Source: Dictyobacter formicarum
Lineage (GTDB): Bacteria; Chloroflexota; Ktedonobacteria; Ktedonobacterales; Ktedonobacteraceae
NCBI RefSeq assembly: GCF_016587435.1
Contig: NZ_BNJJ01000003.1
Coordinates: 186,001 to 250,000, forward strand
DNA length: 64,000 bases
Reading direction: 5' to 3'
Part shown: positions 15,956 through 24,514 of the stretch, piece by piece
Numbering within the stretch: position 1 is the first letter of the stretch
How the letters are laid out: each line of letters starts with the position of its first letter
Position numbers and translations under genes: made by a program
The notes under the pieces: generated by a model
Databases searched by the model: none
Seen by the model: only the letters and a program-made list of their open reading frames with translations
What the model was told of the DNA's origin: nothing

Positions 15956-18106
15956 ATGCTTACCTCAGATCGAGGCCGTATTCAGCCTCCGAACCTTGAT
16001 GATCGCGTCTGGCAGGATCTGGTTGATGAAGCGCTGGCGCTCATCCCCAAATACGCGCCCCAATGGACCGACTACAGCCCCGGCGATCCTGGAAGAACGC
16101 TCATTGAGCTGTTTGCCTGGCTCGTCGAGGGACTGATCTACCGGCTCAATCGGGTTCCCGAGAAAAACTATATTGCGTTCCTCAACCTTCTGGGCATTAC
16201 GCGCGACCCGGCGGTCCCGGCGCATGTCTTCCTGACCTTCACGGCTCAGCCCCCGGCCGCGGGACACCCGGCGGCACCGATTCTGGTACCTCAAAAGACA
16301 CAGGCGCACACCATCGGGAGCGAGACTGAATCACCTATCACGTTTGAGACAGACGAAGACGTAAATATTCTACCGCTCAATTTAAAGACTGTACTCCTGA
16401 TAAAATGGGATACCTGGAATACCACTACCAAAAAGGGCACCTACGCGGATATCACCGGCGACCTGGCCGCTGCGCTGGTTAGTGGCTATCCAGTGACCAT
16501 GCCTGCCCAACCGGCAACACCCGTTCAGATTCTGCTAGGATTTGATGGATCTACATCCCTACCAATCCAGTTGCGCCTACAACTCTCTCAGCCTGTTCAG
16601 GTAACGAGCAGTGGAGGAAACGACCAGATACAGGTAGCAGTCAGTTGGACATATTCGAGCGCTACCAATGAGCCATCCAACTGGCTCACGCCCTCCAGCG
16701 TGATAGATAATACAAGCGGTCTGCTGCGCGATGGGACCGTCTCTATCACTGTACCGACAAACTGGACGAGTCAGGCTCCTTCCTCATGGACAACCGTAAC
16801 GCCAGCTCCCTCTACCAATCCAATCAACGATGCACGTTTCTGGCTCGCTATCACGCTGACCAATACAACCCAGGCGACCACAACCAGCATTGGCTTCAAT
16901 TACCTCCTATTCAACGCCGTATCTGCTCACAATGCCCTGACCATCCCTAATCCCGAACTACTAGGACAAAGCGATGGAACGACGCCTTTCCAGGTCTTTC
17001 AGCTCAAAAATCGACCACTCTTCAAGCGGCCCGGTACTAACATGCCATATGATCACCTGGTGATCCAGGTCAATGGCGTAACCTGGACGCAGGTCGATGA
17101 CTTTCCAGCTGGAGCGGGGAATTTCTACCGCCTCAATCCTGTAACCGGCGAGATCAGCTTCGGCAATTTTGATCCAACACGGGGACAGCCCGGAACCCAT
17201 GGCACGATCCCACCAGTGGGAGCACAAATTACCGCTGCAACATACCGCTACATCGCCGGTGGGCTATCAGGCAACGTTGGCATCGGGCAGGTCACTGCGC
17301 TGAGCAAACTCCTTCCTGGTATTGCCAGCGTTACCAATCTCTCTGCCTCATTTGATGCCGCCGATGAAGAAACAATCGAGGATACGCTCAGCCGAGCCCC
17401 GATGGCATTGAAGAGCCGGGACCGGGCTGTTACCGTAGAAGATTATGAAGTGCTGGCCCGAGAGGCCAGCAAAGAGGTTGCCATCGTCCGCTGTCTACCA
17501 CCACGCCTGCACGATGATCAGAGCACACCCGGCGGCTGGAATATAGGAGATCCCTGGCTGTTCGCTGGCATTAACCGCGCACCAGGAAACGTCAACGTGA
17601 TTATTGTCCCCGACCAGGGCATAAACATTGCTCGTCCCACCCCCAGCAAGGACCTGCTTCAGGAGGTGCAGACCTACCTTGATAGGCGTAGAGATCTCAC
17701 TTCTTCCCTGCTGGTCAGTGGACCATACTATCTACCAATTGCTGTTACCGTGAATGTTACCGTATGGAAAAGAGCGATCTCACAGGGAATGATCGGAGGT
17801 CCCAACGATGTCGTCACGGATATACAAAATAAACTACAGCAATATCTCCATCCCATCTATGGAGGTCTGGATGGGAAAGGCTGGCAAGTAGGGCAGAGCG
17901 TCTTTATTGCCGACCTCTTTAAGGCAATCATGCCGGCCGAAAATATCGGATTCATCTCGTCTCTAACACTGGCTGCCGAGGCACCTGCCTATACACCAAA
18001 CACACGCCCCGCTCAACCAGCATCACCCGGTGCCTGGGTCAGCGTGGCCGACTACGAACTGAGCTGTTATGGAACCAGCAGTAAGATCACACCCACAACA
18101 CTATAA
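15956..18106 (+). CDS. Baseplate J-like wedge protein (Afp11-like)
   Basis: At 716 residues this matches the large eCIS baseplate J protein. The N-terminal block is conserved (RIQPPNLDDRVWQDLVDEAL, YSPGDPGRTLIELFAWL, YRLNRVPEKNYIAFLNLLGI). The C-terminal half has typical gpJ features (DAADEETIEDTLSRAPMALK, RDRAVTVEDYEVLAREAS, NVNVIIVPDQG, LDRRRDLTSSLLVSGPYYLPI). A middle insertion of about 250 residues (Thr/Ser/Asn-rich, beta) separates them. It forms the wedge ring with gp25 and the gpI-like protein. It sits between those two genes in the operon. Confidence 0.92.
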   Translation: MLTSDRGRIQPPNLDDRVWQDLVDEALALIPKYAPQWTDYSPGDPGRTLIELFAWLVEGLIYRLNRVPEKNYIAFLNLLGITRDPAVPAHVFLTFTAQPPAAGHPAAPILVPQKTQAHTIGSETESPITFETDEDVNILPLNLKTVLLIKWDTWNTTTKKGTYADITGDLAAALVSGYPVTMPAQPATPVQILLGFDGSTSLPIQLRLQLSQPVQVTSSGGNDQIQVAVSWTYSSATNEPSNWLTPSSVIDNTSGLLRDGTVSITVPTNWTSQAPSSWTTVTPAPSTNPINDARFWLAITLTNTTQATTTSIGFNYLLFNAVSAHNALTIPNPELLGQSDGTTPFQVFQLKNRPLFKRPGTNMPYDHLVIQVNGVTWTQVDDFPAGAGNFYRLNPVTGEISFGNFDPTRGQPGTHGTIPPVGAQITAATYRYIAGGLSGNVGIGQVTALSKLLPGIASVTNLSASFDAADEETIEDTLSRAPMALKSRDRAVTVEDYEVLAREASKEVAIVRCLPPRLHDDQSTPGGWNIGDPWLFAGINRAPGNVNVIIVPDQGINIARPTPSKDLLQEVQTYLDRRRDLTSSLLVSGPYYLPIAVTVNVTVWKRAISQGMIGGPNDVVTDIQNKLQQYLHPIYGGLDGKGWQVGQSVFIADLFKAIMPAENIGFISSLTLAAEAPAYTPNTRPAQPASPGAWVSVADYELSCYGTSSKITPTTL

Positions 18107-18154
18107 ACACATGCTCAATGAAAGGTTTGTAGATGACATATCCAGGAGCGAGCG

Positions 18155-19819
18155 ATGAGCGATGAAAACAGATTGAGCAGCTATCTACGTTACCTGCCTC
18201 CGGTTTTATGGGAGGGAGAGGCTCCGCTACTGGGGCGGTTACTACTCATCTTCGAAAAGTTGCTGACGGGCATCGACGATGAGCAGGTTATCCAGCATGG
18301 TGATCACACCCACCAGTCTCTGGAAGAGGCCATCGCGCGCCTGGACCAGTTACTTGATCCCTGGCATACTCCGCCCCAATTGTTAGACTGGCTGGCTTCC
18401 TGGGTGGATCTTACATTTCCCACCATATGGGACCCCGGACAACACAGCCATATCCAGATCTGGGATGAATATTTGCGCCGTCGAGCCATCTCCCAGATTG
18501 TACAAATTTATAGCAAACGCGGCCTGAAAGAGGGCTTGAGCCAGTATCTCGATCTTTACACTCTGGCCGATAAGCGACCGCGCATCGCCGTAGACAACGG
18601 GAGCAGAATCTTATTCACCCGGCCCCAATCTGGCCGTTTCGCTCCAATATCTACATTAATTGGACAGGGTCCCTATGCTAACAATACGAATGTCGCGCTC
18701 GATGGTCTGGTGGCTCCTCGTGGCATACTATTGGCTCCTGATAATAGCCTGCTCGTCGTCGATAGTGGCACACCGTTGGGTTGGAATCCAGCGACTGGCA
18801 AAGGCATCTGGCGCGTGCTTCCGTCAGGCCAATATACGCAATCCACTACGACGGGCAAGCCGCAGCGTCTCGGTCCTTCAACATTCACACTCACAGACCC
18901 GGTAGCCATAGCAATCGATAACGCAACCCCATGGCAACTCTATGTGCTCGACAATGTTTCCGCAGCAGGGGCGAATGCTCTCTATCAACTTGCTTCACCG
19001 AACTTTGCTACCGCCAATGTGCTCGCGACAAGAAGCGCTCTCGGGTTTGGCTATCCTGTCGCGATGGCCCTCGACACGAATGGACATCTGCTCATTCTTG
19101 ACCGGGGAAACTCACCAGGAACAACGGCCACGCCACGCCTGATCGATATACAGATCAACCCACTGCAAGTCAGCACGCCACACACGTTCACACAGGTCGT
19201 TGAACCGCTTTCCCTCACAGTCCTGCCCAATGGCGATCTGCTCATCGGAGACGGACGGCAGAACGCAGCGGTACCCGCCGATATCGTCCACGTCAATCGC
19301 AGCAACAACACCAGTTGGGTAGAAACCCTGCAATTCACTGCGGTACCACCGGGACAGAATCCTCTCATCGCACCGGTGAGCATGGTGCGCCTGGATGATA
19401 CACACCTTTTCGTGCTGGACCTGGGCCTTAAACCAGTTTTTTCCTCCGGTAGTCAGCCCTTCATTCGCACGATGGCCGAGACAGCAAGTATCTACACGAT
19501 CGATCTGGGATCGACACCACCAACCATTACACGAGCCACCGAGCAGAGGCAGTTGGTACATCCCACAGGCATGGTTCAGGATCAATGGGAAACGCTCTAT
19601 ATCGCTGACCGAGGCGAGTATTCCGATCCACAGCTTGCAGGACAGATGCTGCGTGTGTGGCGCGCCGCGCCGCATGAGTTCGGCGTATCGGTCCACTTCT
19701 CTCAACAGCGCCCAACGACGCAGCAAGAGCAACGCCAGATCTATCAAAACATCGCAGATATCGTCGATCAGGAAAAACCAGCCCATACCATCTGGACAAT
19801 GGTGTATGGGCCTCCCTAA
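18155..19819 (+). CDS. gpI-like wedge protein with inserted beta-propeller (Afp12-like)
   Basis: The 554-residue protein begins like phage P2 gpI/eCIS Afp12 (LSSYLRYLPPVLWEGE, LDPWHTPPQLLDWLASWVDL, RRRAISQIVQIYSKRGLKEGL) and ends with the wedge family's C-terminal pattern (VDQEKPAHTIWTMVYG). Between about residues 165 and 490 lies a run of NHL/SMP-30-like propeller blades: LVAPRGILLAPDNSLLVVDSG, DPVAIAIDNATPWQLYVLD, YPVAMALDTNGHLLILDRG, HPTGMVQDQWETLYIADRG. The insertion would project from the baseplate and could bind target or matrix ligands (inference). It sits 48 nt after the J gene. Confidence 0.85.
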   Translation: MSDENRLSSYLRYLPPVLWEGEAPLLGRLLLIFEKLLTGIDDEQVIQHGDHTHQSLEEAIARLDQLLDPWHTPPQLLDWLASWVDLTFPTIWDPGQHSHIQIWDEYLRRRAISQIVQIYSKRGLKEGLSQYLDLYTLADKRPRIAVDNGSRILFTRPQSGRFAPISTLIGQGPYANNTNVALDGLVAPRGILLAPDNSLLVVDSGTPLGWNPATGKGIWRVLPSGQYTQSTTTGKPQRLGPSTFTLTDPVAIAIDNATPWQLYVLDNVSAAGANALYQLASPNFATANVLATRSALGFGYPVAMALDTNGHLLILDRGNSPGTTATPRLIDIQINPLQVSTPHTFTQVVEPLSLTVLPNGDLLIGDGRQNAAVPADIVHVNRSNNTSWVETLQFTAVPPGQNPLIAPVSMVRLDDTHLFVLDLGLKPVFSSGSQPFIRTMAETASIYTIDLGSTPPTITRATEQRQLVHPTGMVQDQWETLYIADRGEYSDPQLAGQMLRVWRAAPHEFGVSVHFSQQRPTTQQEQRQIYQNIADIVDQEKPAHTIWTMVYGPP

Positions 19820-19839
19820 AAATGGAAAGGAGCCAGGTC

Positions 19840-22308
19840 ATGGCAGGTCAACCACTTCAGCTTCAACGTACAACGTATCGCGATCTCAACGGACAGGTAC
19901 GTCCTGGCAACCCAACCTGCGGTGAGAGCGCATTGGATATGGAACAGTATTATCAGCCGTTGGAACGCTTTCACGCATCCAGCCTTCACGGATGGGGAGT
20001 AGCCGCGGGATTGCGCGTGGCCGCCACCCTCAACGGGACAGGTGTCACAGTGTTGCCCGGCATCGCCCTGGATAGCAATGGGATGCATATTTTTCTGATC
20101 AGCGGTCAACAGGCCGAGATCAGCAAAGATACGCCCGGGGTGACTCCACTCGTCCCGGTCACCGATAGCGGTGTGGTCATTCCTACCGCCAGCATGACAG
20201 GAGATCAATACCTCGTCATCCAGTTCTGGGAAACCTTTGATAGCCAGGCCCAAGACAATGGGATCTTTCGCTATACACATACGCCCTGGCTGCATTTCGT
20301 CGATGCAACTCACCTCACCTATGATGGGAGCAGTATTATCCTGGCAAAGGTTTCGTTTGGATCAAGTACAACAGGACAGATCGCTGCGCTCGCAGATATG
20401 CGGCAAAGGGCCGATTGGCACGTCGAGAGAACGCATGAAGCCAGTATTCACGGCGCAGGCGTCGCCGCGGGTCTGGGTGTCATGGTAACACTCAATAGTG
20501 CCGGAGTCACCGTACTGCCTGGCATCGCCCTGGACGGCAACGGACAATATATCTCTCTGGCCAACGGAGGGCAGGCCGAAACTGACCCCAATGCCGCTGC
20601 TCCAGGAGCCACGCCCAGGCTTGTACCTATCACCGATACCGGCGTGGTCATTCCCACAACCGGTTTGATTGGCGACAAATATCTCACCATCCAGTTTTGG
20701 GAGACAGCCGCCAGCGAAACGCTGGCCACAACACTACAAAGCGTCGCTCCCTTTCACTTTGTACATACCCCCTGGCTTCGATTCCAGGATGTGGCCGGAT
20801 TTGTGAACGATGGCACAAGCATCATCCTGGCAAAGGTTTCATTCGGTACAAGCGCAAACGCAGGACTAGTCACCGACCTGGCCCTGGATCAGCGTCAGGA
20901 AACCAGCCTTGCGGTCGGTAACATCTCTATTCAGAGAGGCATCACCACCTCGCCAGCAACCAACAAGAAGGCAATCAACAATGATGAGTCTGGTACAATT
21001 CGCGCGTACACTACCGGTGGACTGGATATCACCGCTCCCAACGCGACCGACGAGATTCATATGGAGCGGGACGACGGTCATAACGTCGCCAAAATCTCAC
21101 TAGGCGCTCAAGCAGTTGTCGCGCGGCGCGATAATGGGACCGAGAGCGTCACAATCGATACGCAGTCAGGCAGCATCGCCAGCGCCAATCTGAGTGCCGA
21201 CTTCAGTGTTCGTCAAAACAGTCTTTATATGAGCGGAGGGATTGGCTGGAGTAGCCTGACCTACAATGCTCATCACAATGACGCGAACAATCAGTGGGTC
21301 TTCCCGGACACCTCGCACCCCGCTGTGACGGTCGAAATGGATGACAACAGTGGTGTGCCCCGCTTCCAGGTCTGGAGTACAACATCAGGAAATCACACTG
21401 GCTGGATGGAACGCTTTGCCATTAATGGTAATTCAGGCGATGTCTCGACAGTAGGTGGCAACCTCAGTACAGGCATGATCACTGCTACTGGAGAAATTGC
21501 TGTCAAAAATGCCCAGGGTACGGATACAGTCATACTCAACGCGAACACTGCAACGATTGAGGCTGGCGCTTCCGGCGTCAGTGGCTCGATTACGGCGTAC
21601 GATAAATCGCATGCTGCGACATGTATTATCAATGGTGATAATGGCAAAATTAACACCAAAGCACTCTACGCCACAGGAAATGTAACTGCAGCAAACTCCT
21701 CCGGCGGTGGCTGGGCGCTTGGTGGATTCGCCACTCAGGGTGGTGTCGGGTTACGAGCAGCGAACGGAGGTATTCAGGCTGAACTTGGCACGTCACAATA
21801 TGCAGGAGACTTTACCGGCAACGTCAACATTTCTGGCAGCCTGCATGTCAGCGGACCGATTAGCAAGAGCGGCGGTGGTTTCAAGATCGATCATCCATGC
21901 GACCCACAGAACAAATACCTCACGCACTCCTTTGTCGAATCACCCGACAGAAAAAATATCTATGACGGGATCGCCATTCTTGATGCCAACGGAGAAGCCA
22001 TCGTTGAACTACCTGAATGGTTCACAGCGCTGAATCGGGATGTACGCTACCAGCTTACCTGTATCGGCGGCTACGCACCCGTTTGTATCAGTCAGAAGAT
22101 ACATGGTAGCAGTTTCAAAATCGCTGGAGGCAAGCCTGAGATGGAGGTTTCCTGGCAGGTGACGGGCATTCGGCAGGATGCCTGGGCATGCGCCCATCCT
22201 CTGAGCGTCGAAGAGATGAAACAGCCCGAGGAGCAGGGGCACTATCTTCACCCGGCAGAAAATGGCGCGGATCCAGCCGTGCATAGTCACACCCTTCGTC
22301 ATTCCTAA
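19840..22308 (+). CDS. eCIS tail fibre / receptor-binding-like protein (Afp13 position)
   Basis: The ATG at 19840 is chosen because GGAAAGGAG lies 7 nt upstream; an in-frame ATG at 19822 has no ribosome-binding site. The 822-residue product contains two tandem copies of a domain of about 155 residues, recognisable by LHGWGVAAGLRVAATLNGTG and IHGAGVAAGLGVMVTLNSAG, each followed by VTVLPGIALD. A fibre-like repetitive middle follows. A C-terminal region (about 680-800: GGFKIDHPCDPQNKYLTHSF, LPEWFTALNRDVRYQLTCIG) resembles the end domain of bacterial tail-fibre-like proteins. It probably determines what the particle binds. Confidence 0.8.
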   Translation: MAGQPLQLQRTTYRDLNGQVRPGNPTCGESALDMEQYYQPLERFHASSLHGWGVAAGLRVAATLNGTGVTVLPGIALDSNGMHIFLISGQQAEISKDTPGVTPLVPVTDSGVVIPTASMTGDQYLVIQFWETFDSQAQDNGIFRYTHTPWLHFVDATHLTYDGSSIILAKVSFGSSTTGQIAALADMRQRADWHVERTHEASIHGAGVAAGLGVMVTLNSAGVTVLPGIALDGNGQYISLANGGQAETDPNAAAPGATPRLVPITDTGVVIPTTGLIGDKYLTIQFWETAASETLATTLQSVAPFHFVHTPWLRFQDVAGFVNDGTSIILAKVSFGTSANAGLVTDLALDQRQETSLAVGNISIQRGITTSPATNKKAINNDESGTIRAYTTGGLDITAPNATDEIHMERDDGHNVAKISLGAQAVVARRDNGTESVTIDTQSGSIASANLSADFSVRQNSLYMSGGIGWSSLTYNAHHNDANNQWVFPDTSHPAVTVEMDDNSGVPRFQVWSTTSGNHTGWMERFAINGNSGDVSTVGGNLSTGMITATGEIAVKNAQGTDTVILNANTATIEAGASGVSGSITAYDKSHAATCIINGDNGKINTKALYATGNVTAANSSGGGWALGGFATQGGVGLRAANGGIQAELGTSQYAGDFTGNVNISGSLHVSGPISKSGGGFKIDHPCDPQNKYLTHSFVESPDRKNIYDGIAILDANGEAIVELPEWFTALNRDVRYQLTCIGGYAPVCISQKIHGSSFKIAGGKPEMEVSWQVTGIRQDAWACAHPLSVEEMKQPEEQGHYLHPAENGADPAVHSHTLRHS

Positions 22309-22386
22309 CCCGTCTAACAAAATCAGCCAGAACAATTTGTCTCTGGCTGATCGTTTCTCCTGCATTCTAGATAGCGAGGTGATGCC

Positions 22387-22749
22387 ATGCAAGACGAGAG
22401 CAGACAAATGGTGCGACAGGCCTGGTTAGAGGCTGGACTGTATAACCTGAATGACCCCAGATTGCAAAGCTTTCTCCAGCACTTTGAACACACGATACAT
22501 GGATGCTGGCCAGACCTGTGCCCACTGGTACGAGAAAGGTACGCAGAGTACAAGGAGCAACTGCTCACTCCAATATGGGATACGGGCCAGAAGATGCTGC
22601 GCCTGAGCGTAATCCAGTCCCTCGCCCCAGATCACAATGACGAACTGGAGATCTTTCAGAGGATCATCCAGCGTCCAGACGTAAACGGCAATCCCTGGGA
22701 ACTGGAAGCGCTGATGCGGGTAGCACACAGACGCGGGCTATCAGGCTGA
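22387..22749 (+). CDS. Small helical protein closing the eCIS operon, unknown
   Basis: This 120-residue helical protein (QMVRQAWLEAGLYNLNDPRLQSFL, HGCWPDLCPLVRERYAEYKEQL, DELEIFQRIIQRPDVNGNPWELEALM) is not a family I can name. It starts 78 nt after the fibre gene with an AGCGAGGTGATGCC leader and points the same way. It converges, 5 nt apart, with the reverse-strand cargo gene. Its location suggests an accessory of the particle, but there is no direct evidence. It contains no signal peptide or membrane segment. Confidence 0.7.
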   Translation: MQDESRQMVRQAWLEAGLYNLNDPRLQSFLQHFEHTIHGCWPDLCPLVRERYAEYKEQLLTPIWDTGQKMLRLSVIQSLAPDHNDELEIFQRIIQRPDVNGNPWELEALMRVAHRRGLSG

Positions 22750-22754
22750 ATAGC

Positions 22755-24404
22755 TCAAGCGATTGTGTATATATTAACAGCATAGAACCTCTTCATGAAG
22801 AATAAATTTCTCTCAACTCTGATGTCTATATACCATTGCTGGTCATGCTCATCCTTAACAAAAGGAACCTGGCGAAATTCGTGCCCAACTTCGAAGTCGC
22901 CTGGATCCAAATCCTTTAATTCTATTTCGACGCGCCCTGCGAAAGCGTCTTGTAGCTGCTTTAGGAGAGCAATTGAACCAACCACCGTAATTACAGTTGA
23001 TGCACCACCCACTATGCGACCCATCGTGGTTGGTCGAATAGTGGGTGGTGTGGCCTTCGGCGTGATCTCACCAGCGGCACTTGTTACCGCCCTGGTTGTT
23101 CCCCCGGTCGGGGTCACTGATCCGCGCTGCGGCACTGTGATCTCACCAGCAACGCTTGTCACCGGCCTGGCCGACCCTCCTGTTGGGGTTACTGATCCGC
23201 GCTGCGGCACCGTGATCTCGCCAGCAACGCTTGTCACCGGCCTGGCCGACCCTCCTGTTGGGGTTACTGATCCGCGCTGCGGCACCGTGATCTGGCCGGT
23301 GATGCTTGTCGCAGGCGTAGTAGAAGCAGGCGTGAGCTTAAGAACTATTCGGAAATACTTGATTGGAATTGATTGCTTTGTAACAAACTCCGAATAACCT
23401 TTTCGTGTTCCAGTGTCTATGAAATTCTTTTCAAAATACGCGCGATCAATCTTTAATTCGTATTTATAGACAAGGTTATTCGTTACCGGGGTGCCTGTGT
23501 ATTCCGCTACTTCAGCTTGAGAAGTAGCTATGCCACAATCTGTTAGCCTCGGATAACCTGGGGAAGATTTAAATAAATCCACTCCTTCAAGGTTTCCATA
23601 ATGATACAGCACTACCGTTTCAGAAGTGGATTCTGATGCGCCAAGAATTTCTCCATTAGCCTCTGGAACCTTGCCACCTGGTGGCGAACGCCGTACCACA
23701 TTAGCATTTAAATCCCCCTGTTGCACGACATGTGTCAGCTCATGGGCAATCAACCGCCGTCCTTCGTGCGTCCCCGGTGCGAACCGCCCTGTACCAAACA
23801 CAATGTCGTGCCCCGCAGTGTAAGCATAGGCGTTCACGTCCCGCGCTGACTCCGCCGCCTGCGCATCAGTATGTATCCGCACACTTGAGAAATCATAGCC
23901 AAGGCGCTGCTCCATGTCTTGTCGCAGTACGGGCTCCAGCGGGCCGCCGCGACTGGCCAGGGCAAGTTCTACGCTAACAGGCGCTACATTCATCTGCTCA
24001 TTCGATTCCCCCGAGAAGTGCTGGATGAGTGGTGCGACGCCACTAGCAGCGGCATACGCAGGCGTTGCACTCATTTGTTGGGAGATGCGGTCGGCTTCCT
24101 GCTCATATTGGTCTCCTGGCTGATTGATTGTCAGTTTCGTCTGTATCACTCTTGTGGCAGGAGCATAGGTGGAAATCCGGCTAAAATCGTGACCGACATA
24201 TGGTTCTATCGGCGCTTGTGTTGATGAATCGCTTGGTAGCGTCCTGGAGCGCAACAGATTGAGCACAGCTTGATTGCCAATGGTTCGCTGGAGCTCAAGA
24301 AGGGGATAGACTTTGGCGAGGTTGAACGATGTCTGATGTAGCGAAGAAGAACACGTCTTCGGCTGTTCATTTTGGACATCTTTGGCAGTTTGTTGATATT
24401 CCAT
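22755..24404 (-). CDS. DUF4157 eCIS cargo-like protein, possible ADP-ribosyltransferase-like domain
   Basis: The protein has 549 residues. Residues 1-110 are a leader with LQRTIGNQAVLNLL and INQPGDQYEQEADR. Residues 153-228 are DUF4157 with an intact HELTH at 221-225. Residues about 262-357 (VVLYHYGNLEGVDLF, RLTDCGIATSQAEVAEYTG, YKYELKIDRAYFEKNF) vaguely resemble HYD1-type ADP-ribosyltransferase toxins, a weak call. Residues about 368-450 are a linker of 25-residue repeats. Residues 463-482 are hydrophobic (GRIVGGASTVITVVGSIALL), and a beta-rich tail of about 65 residues ends the protein. DUF4157 proteins beside eCIS genes are widely regarded as likely cargo; delivery here is inferred. The ribosome-binding site is AAGAGGAGCG. 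Confidence 0.8.
   Translation of the reverse strand: MEYQQTAKDVQNEQPKTCSSSLHQTSFNLAKVYPLLELQRTIGNQAVLNLLRSRTLPSDSSTQAPIEPYVGHDFSRISTYAPATRVIQTKLTINQPGDQYEQEADRISQQMSATPAYAAASGVAPLIQHFSGESNEQMNVAPVSVELALASRGGPLEPVLRQDMEQRLGYDFSSVRIHTDAQAAESARDVNAYAYTAGHDIVFGTGRFAPGTHEGRRLIAHELTHVVQQGDLNANVVRRSPPGGKVPEANGEILGASESTSETVVLYHYGNLEGVDLFKSSPGYPRLTDCGIATSQAEVAEYTGTPVTNNLVYKYELKIDRAYFEKNFIDTGTRKGYSEFVTKQSIPIKYFRIVLKLTPASTTPATSITGQITVPQRGSVTPTGGSARPVTSVAGEITVPQRGSVTPTGGSARPVTSVAGEITVPQRGSVTPTGGTTRAVTSAAGEITPKATPPTIRPTTMGRIVGGASTVITVVGSIALLKQLQDAFAGRVEIELKDLDPGDFEVGHEFRQVPFVKDEHDQQWYIDIRVERNLFFMKRFYAVNIYTIA
23062..23310. repeat. 75-bp tandem repeats inside the cargo gene
   Basis: A unit of exactly 75 bp recurs at 23062, 23137, 23212 and 23287 (partial); the two middle copies are almost identical. 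In the protein this gives the 25-residue unit containing AGEITVPQRGSVTPTGG. The period is a multiple of three, so copy-number change keeps the frame and alters only linker length. Confidence 0.9.
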
Positions 24405-24514
24405 ACAGCGCTCCTCTTGTCTGCCCGGAATGACTTTTTGTACTATTGTTTAGTGAAAATCACTAATACCTTCAAATATTCATTGAACGGTTTATAATGT
24501 AGGGTCTAATTTTG

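Noticed and set aside
23062..23310. CRISPR-like array
   Set aside because: The 75-bp units are adjacent with no unique spacers and encode an in-frame protein repeat.
22795..23397. 200-codon open frame on the plus strand opposite the cargo gene
   Set aside because: It is antisense to the 75-bp repeats; the reverse frame carries DUF4157 and a proper ribosome-binding site.
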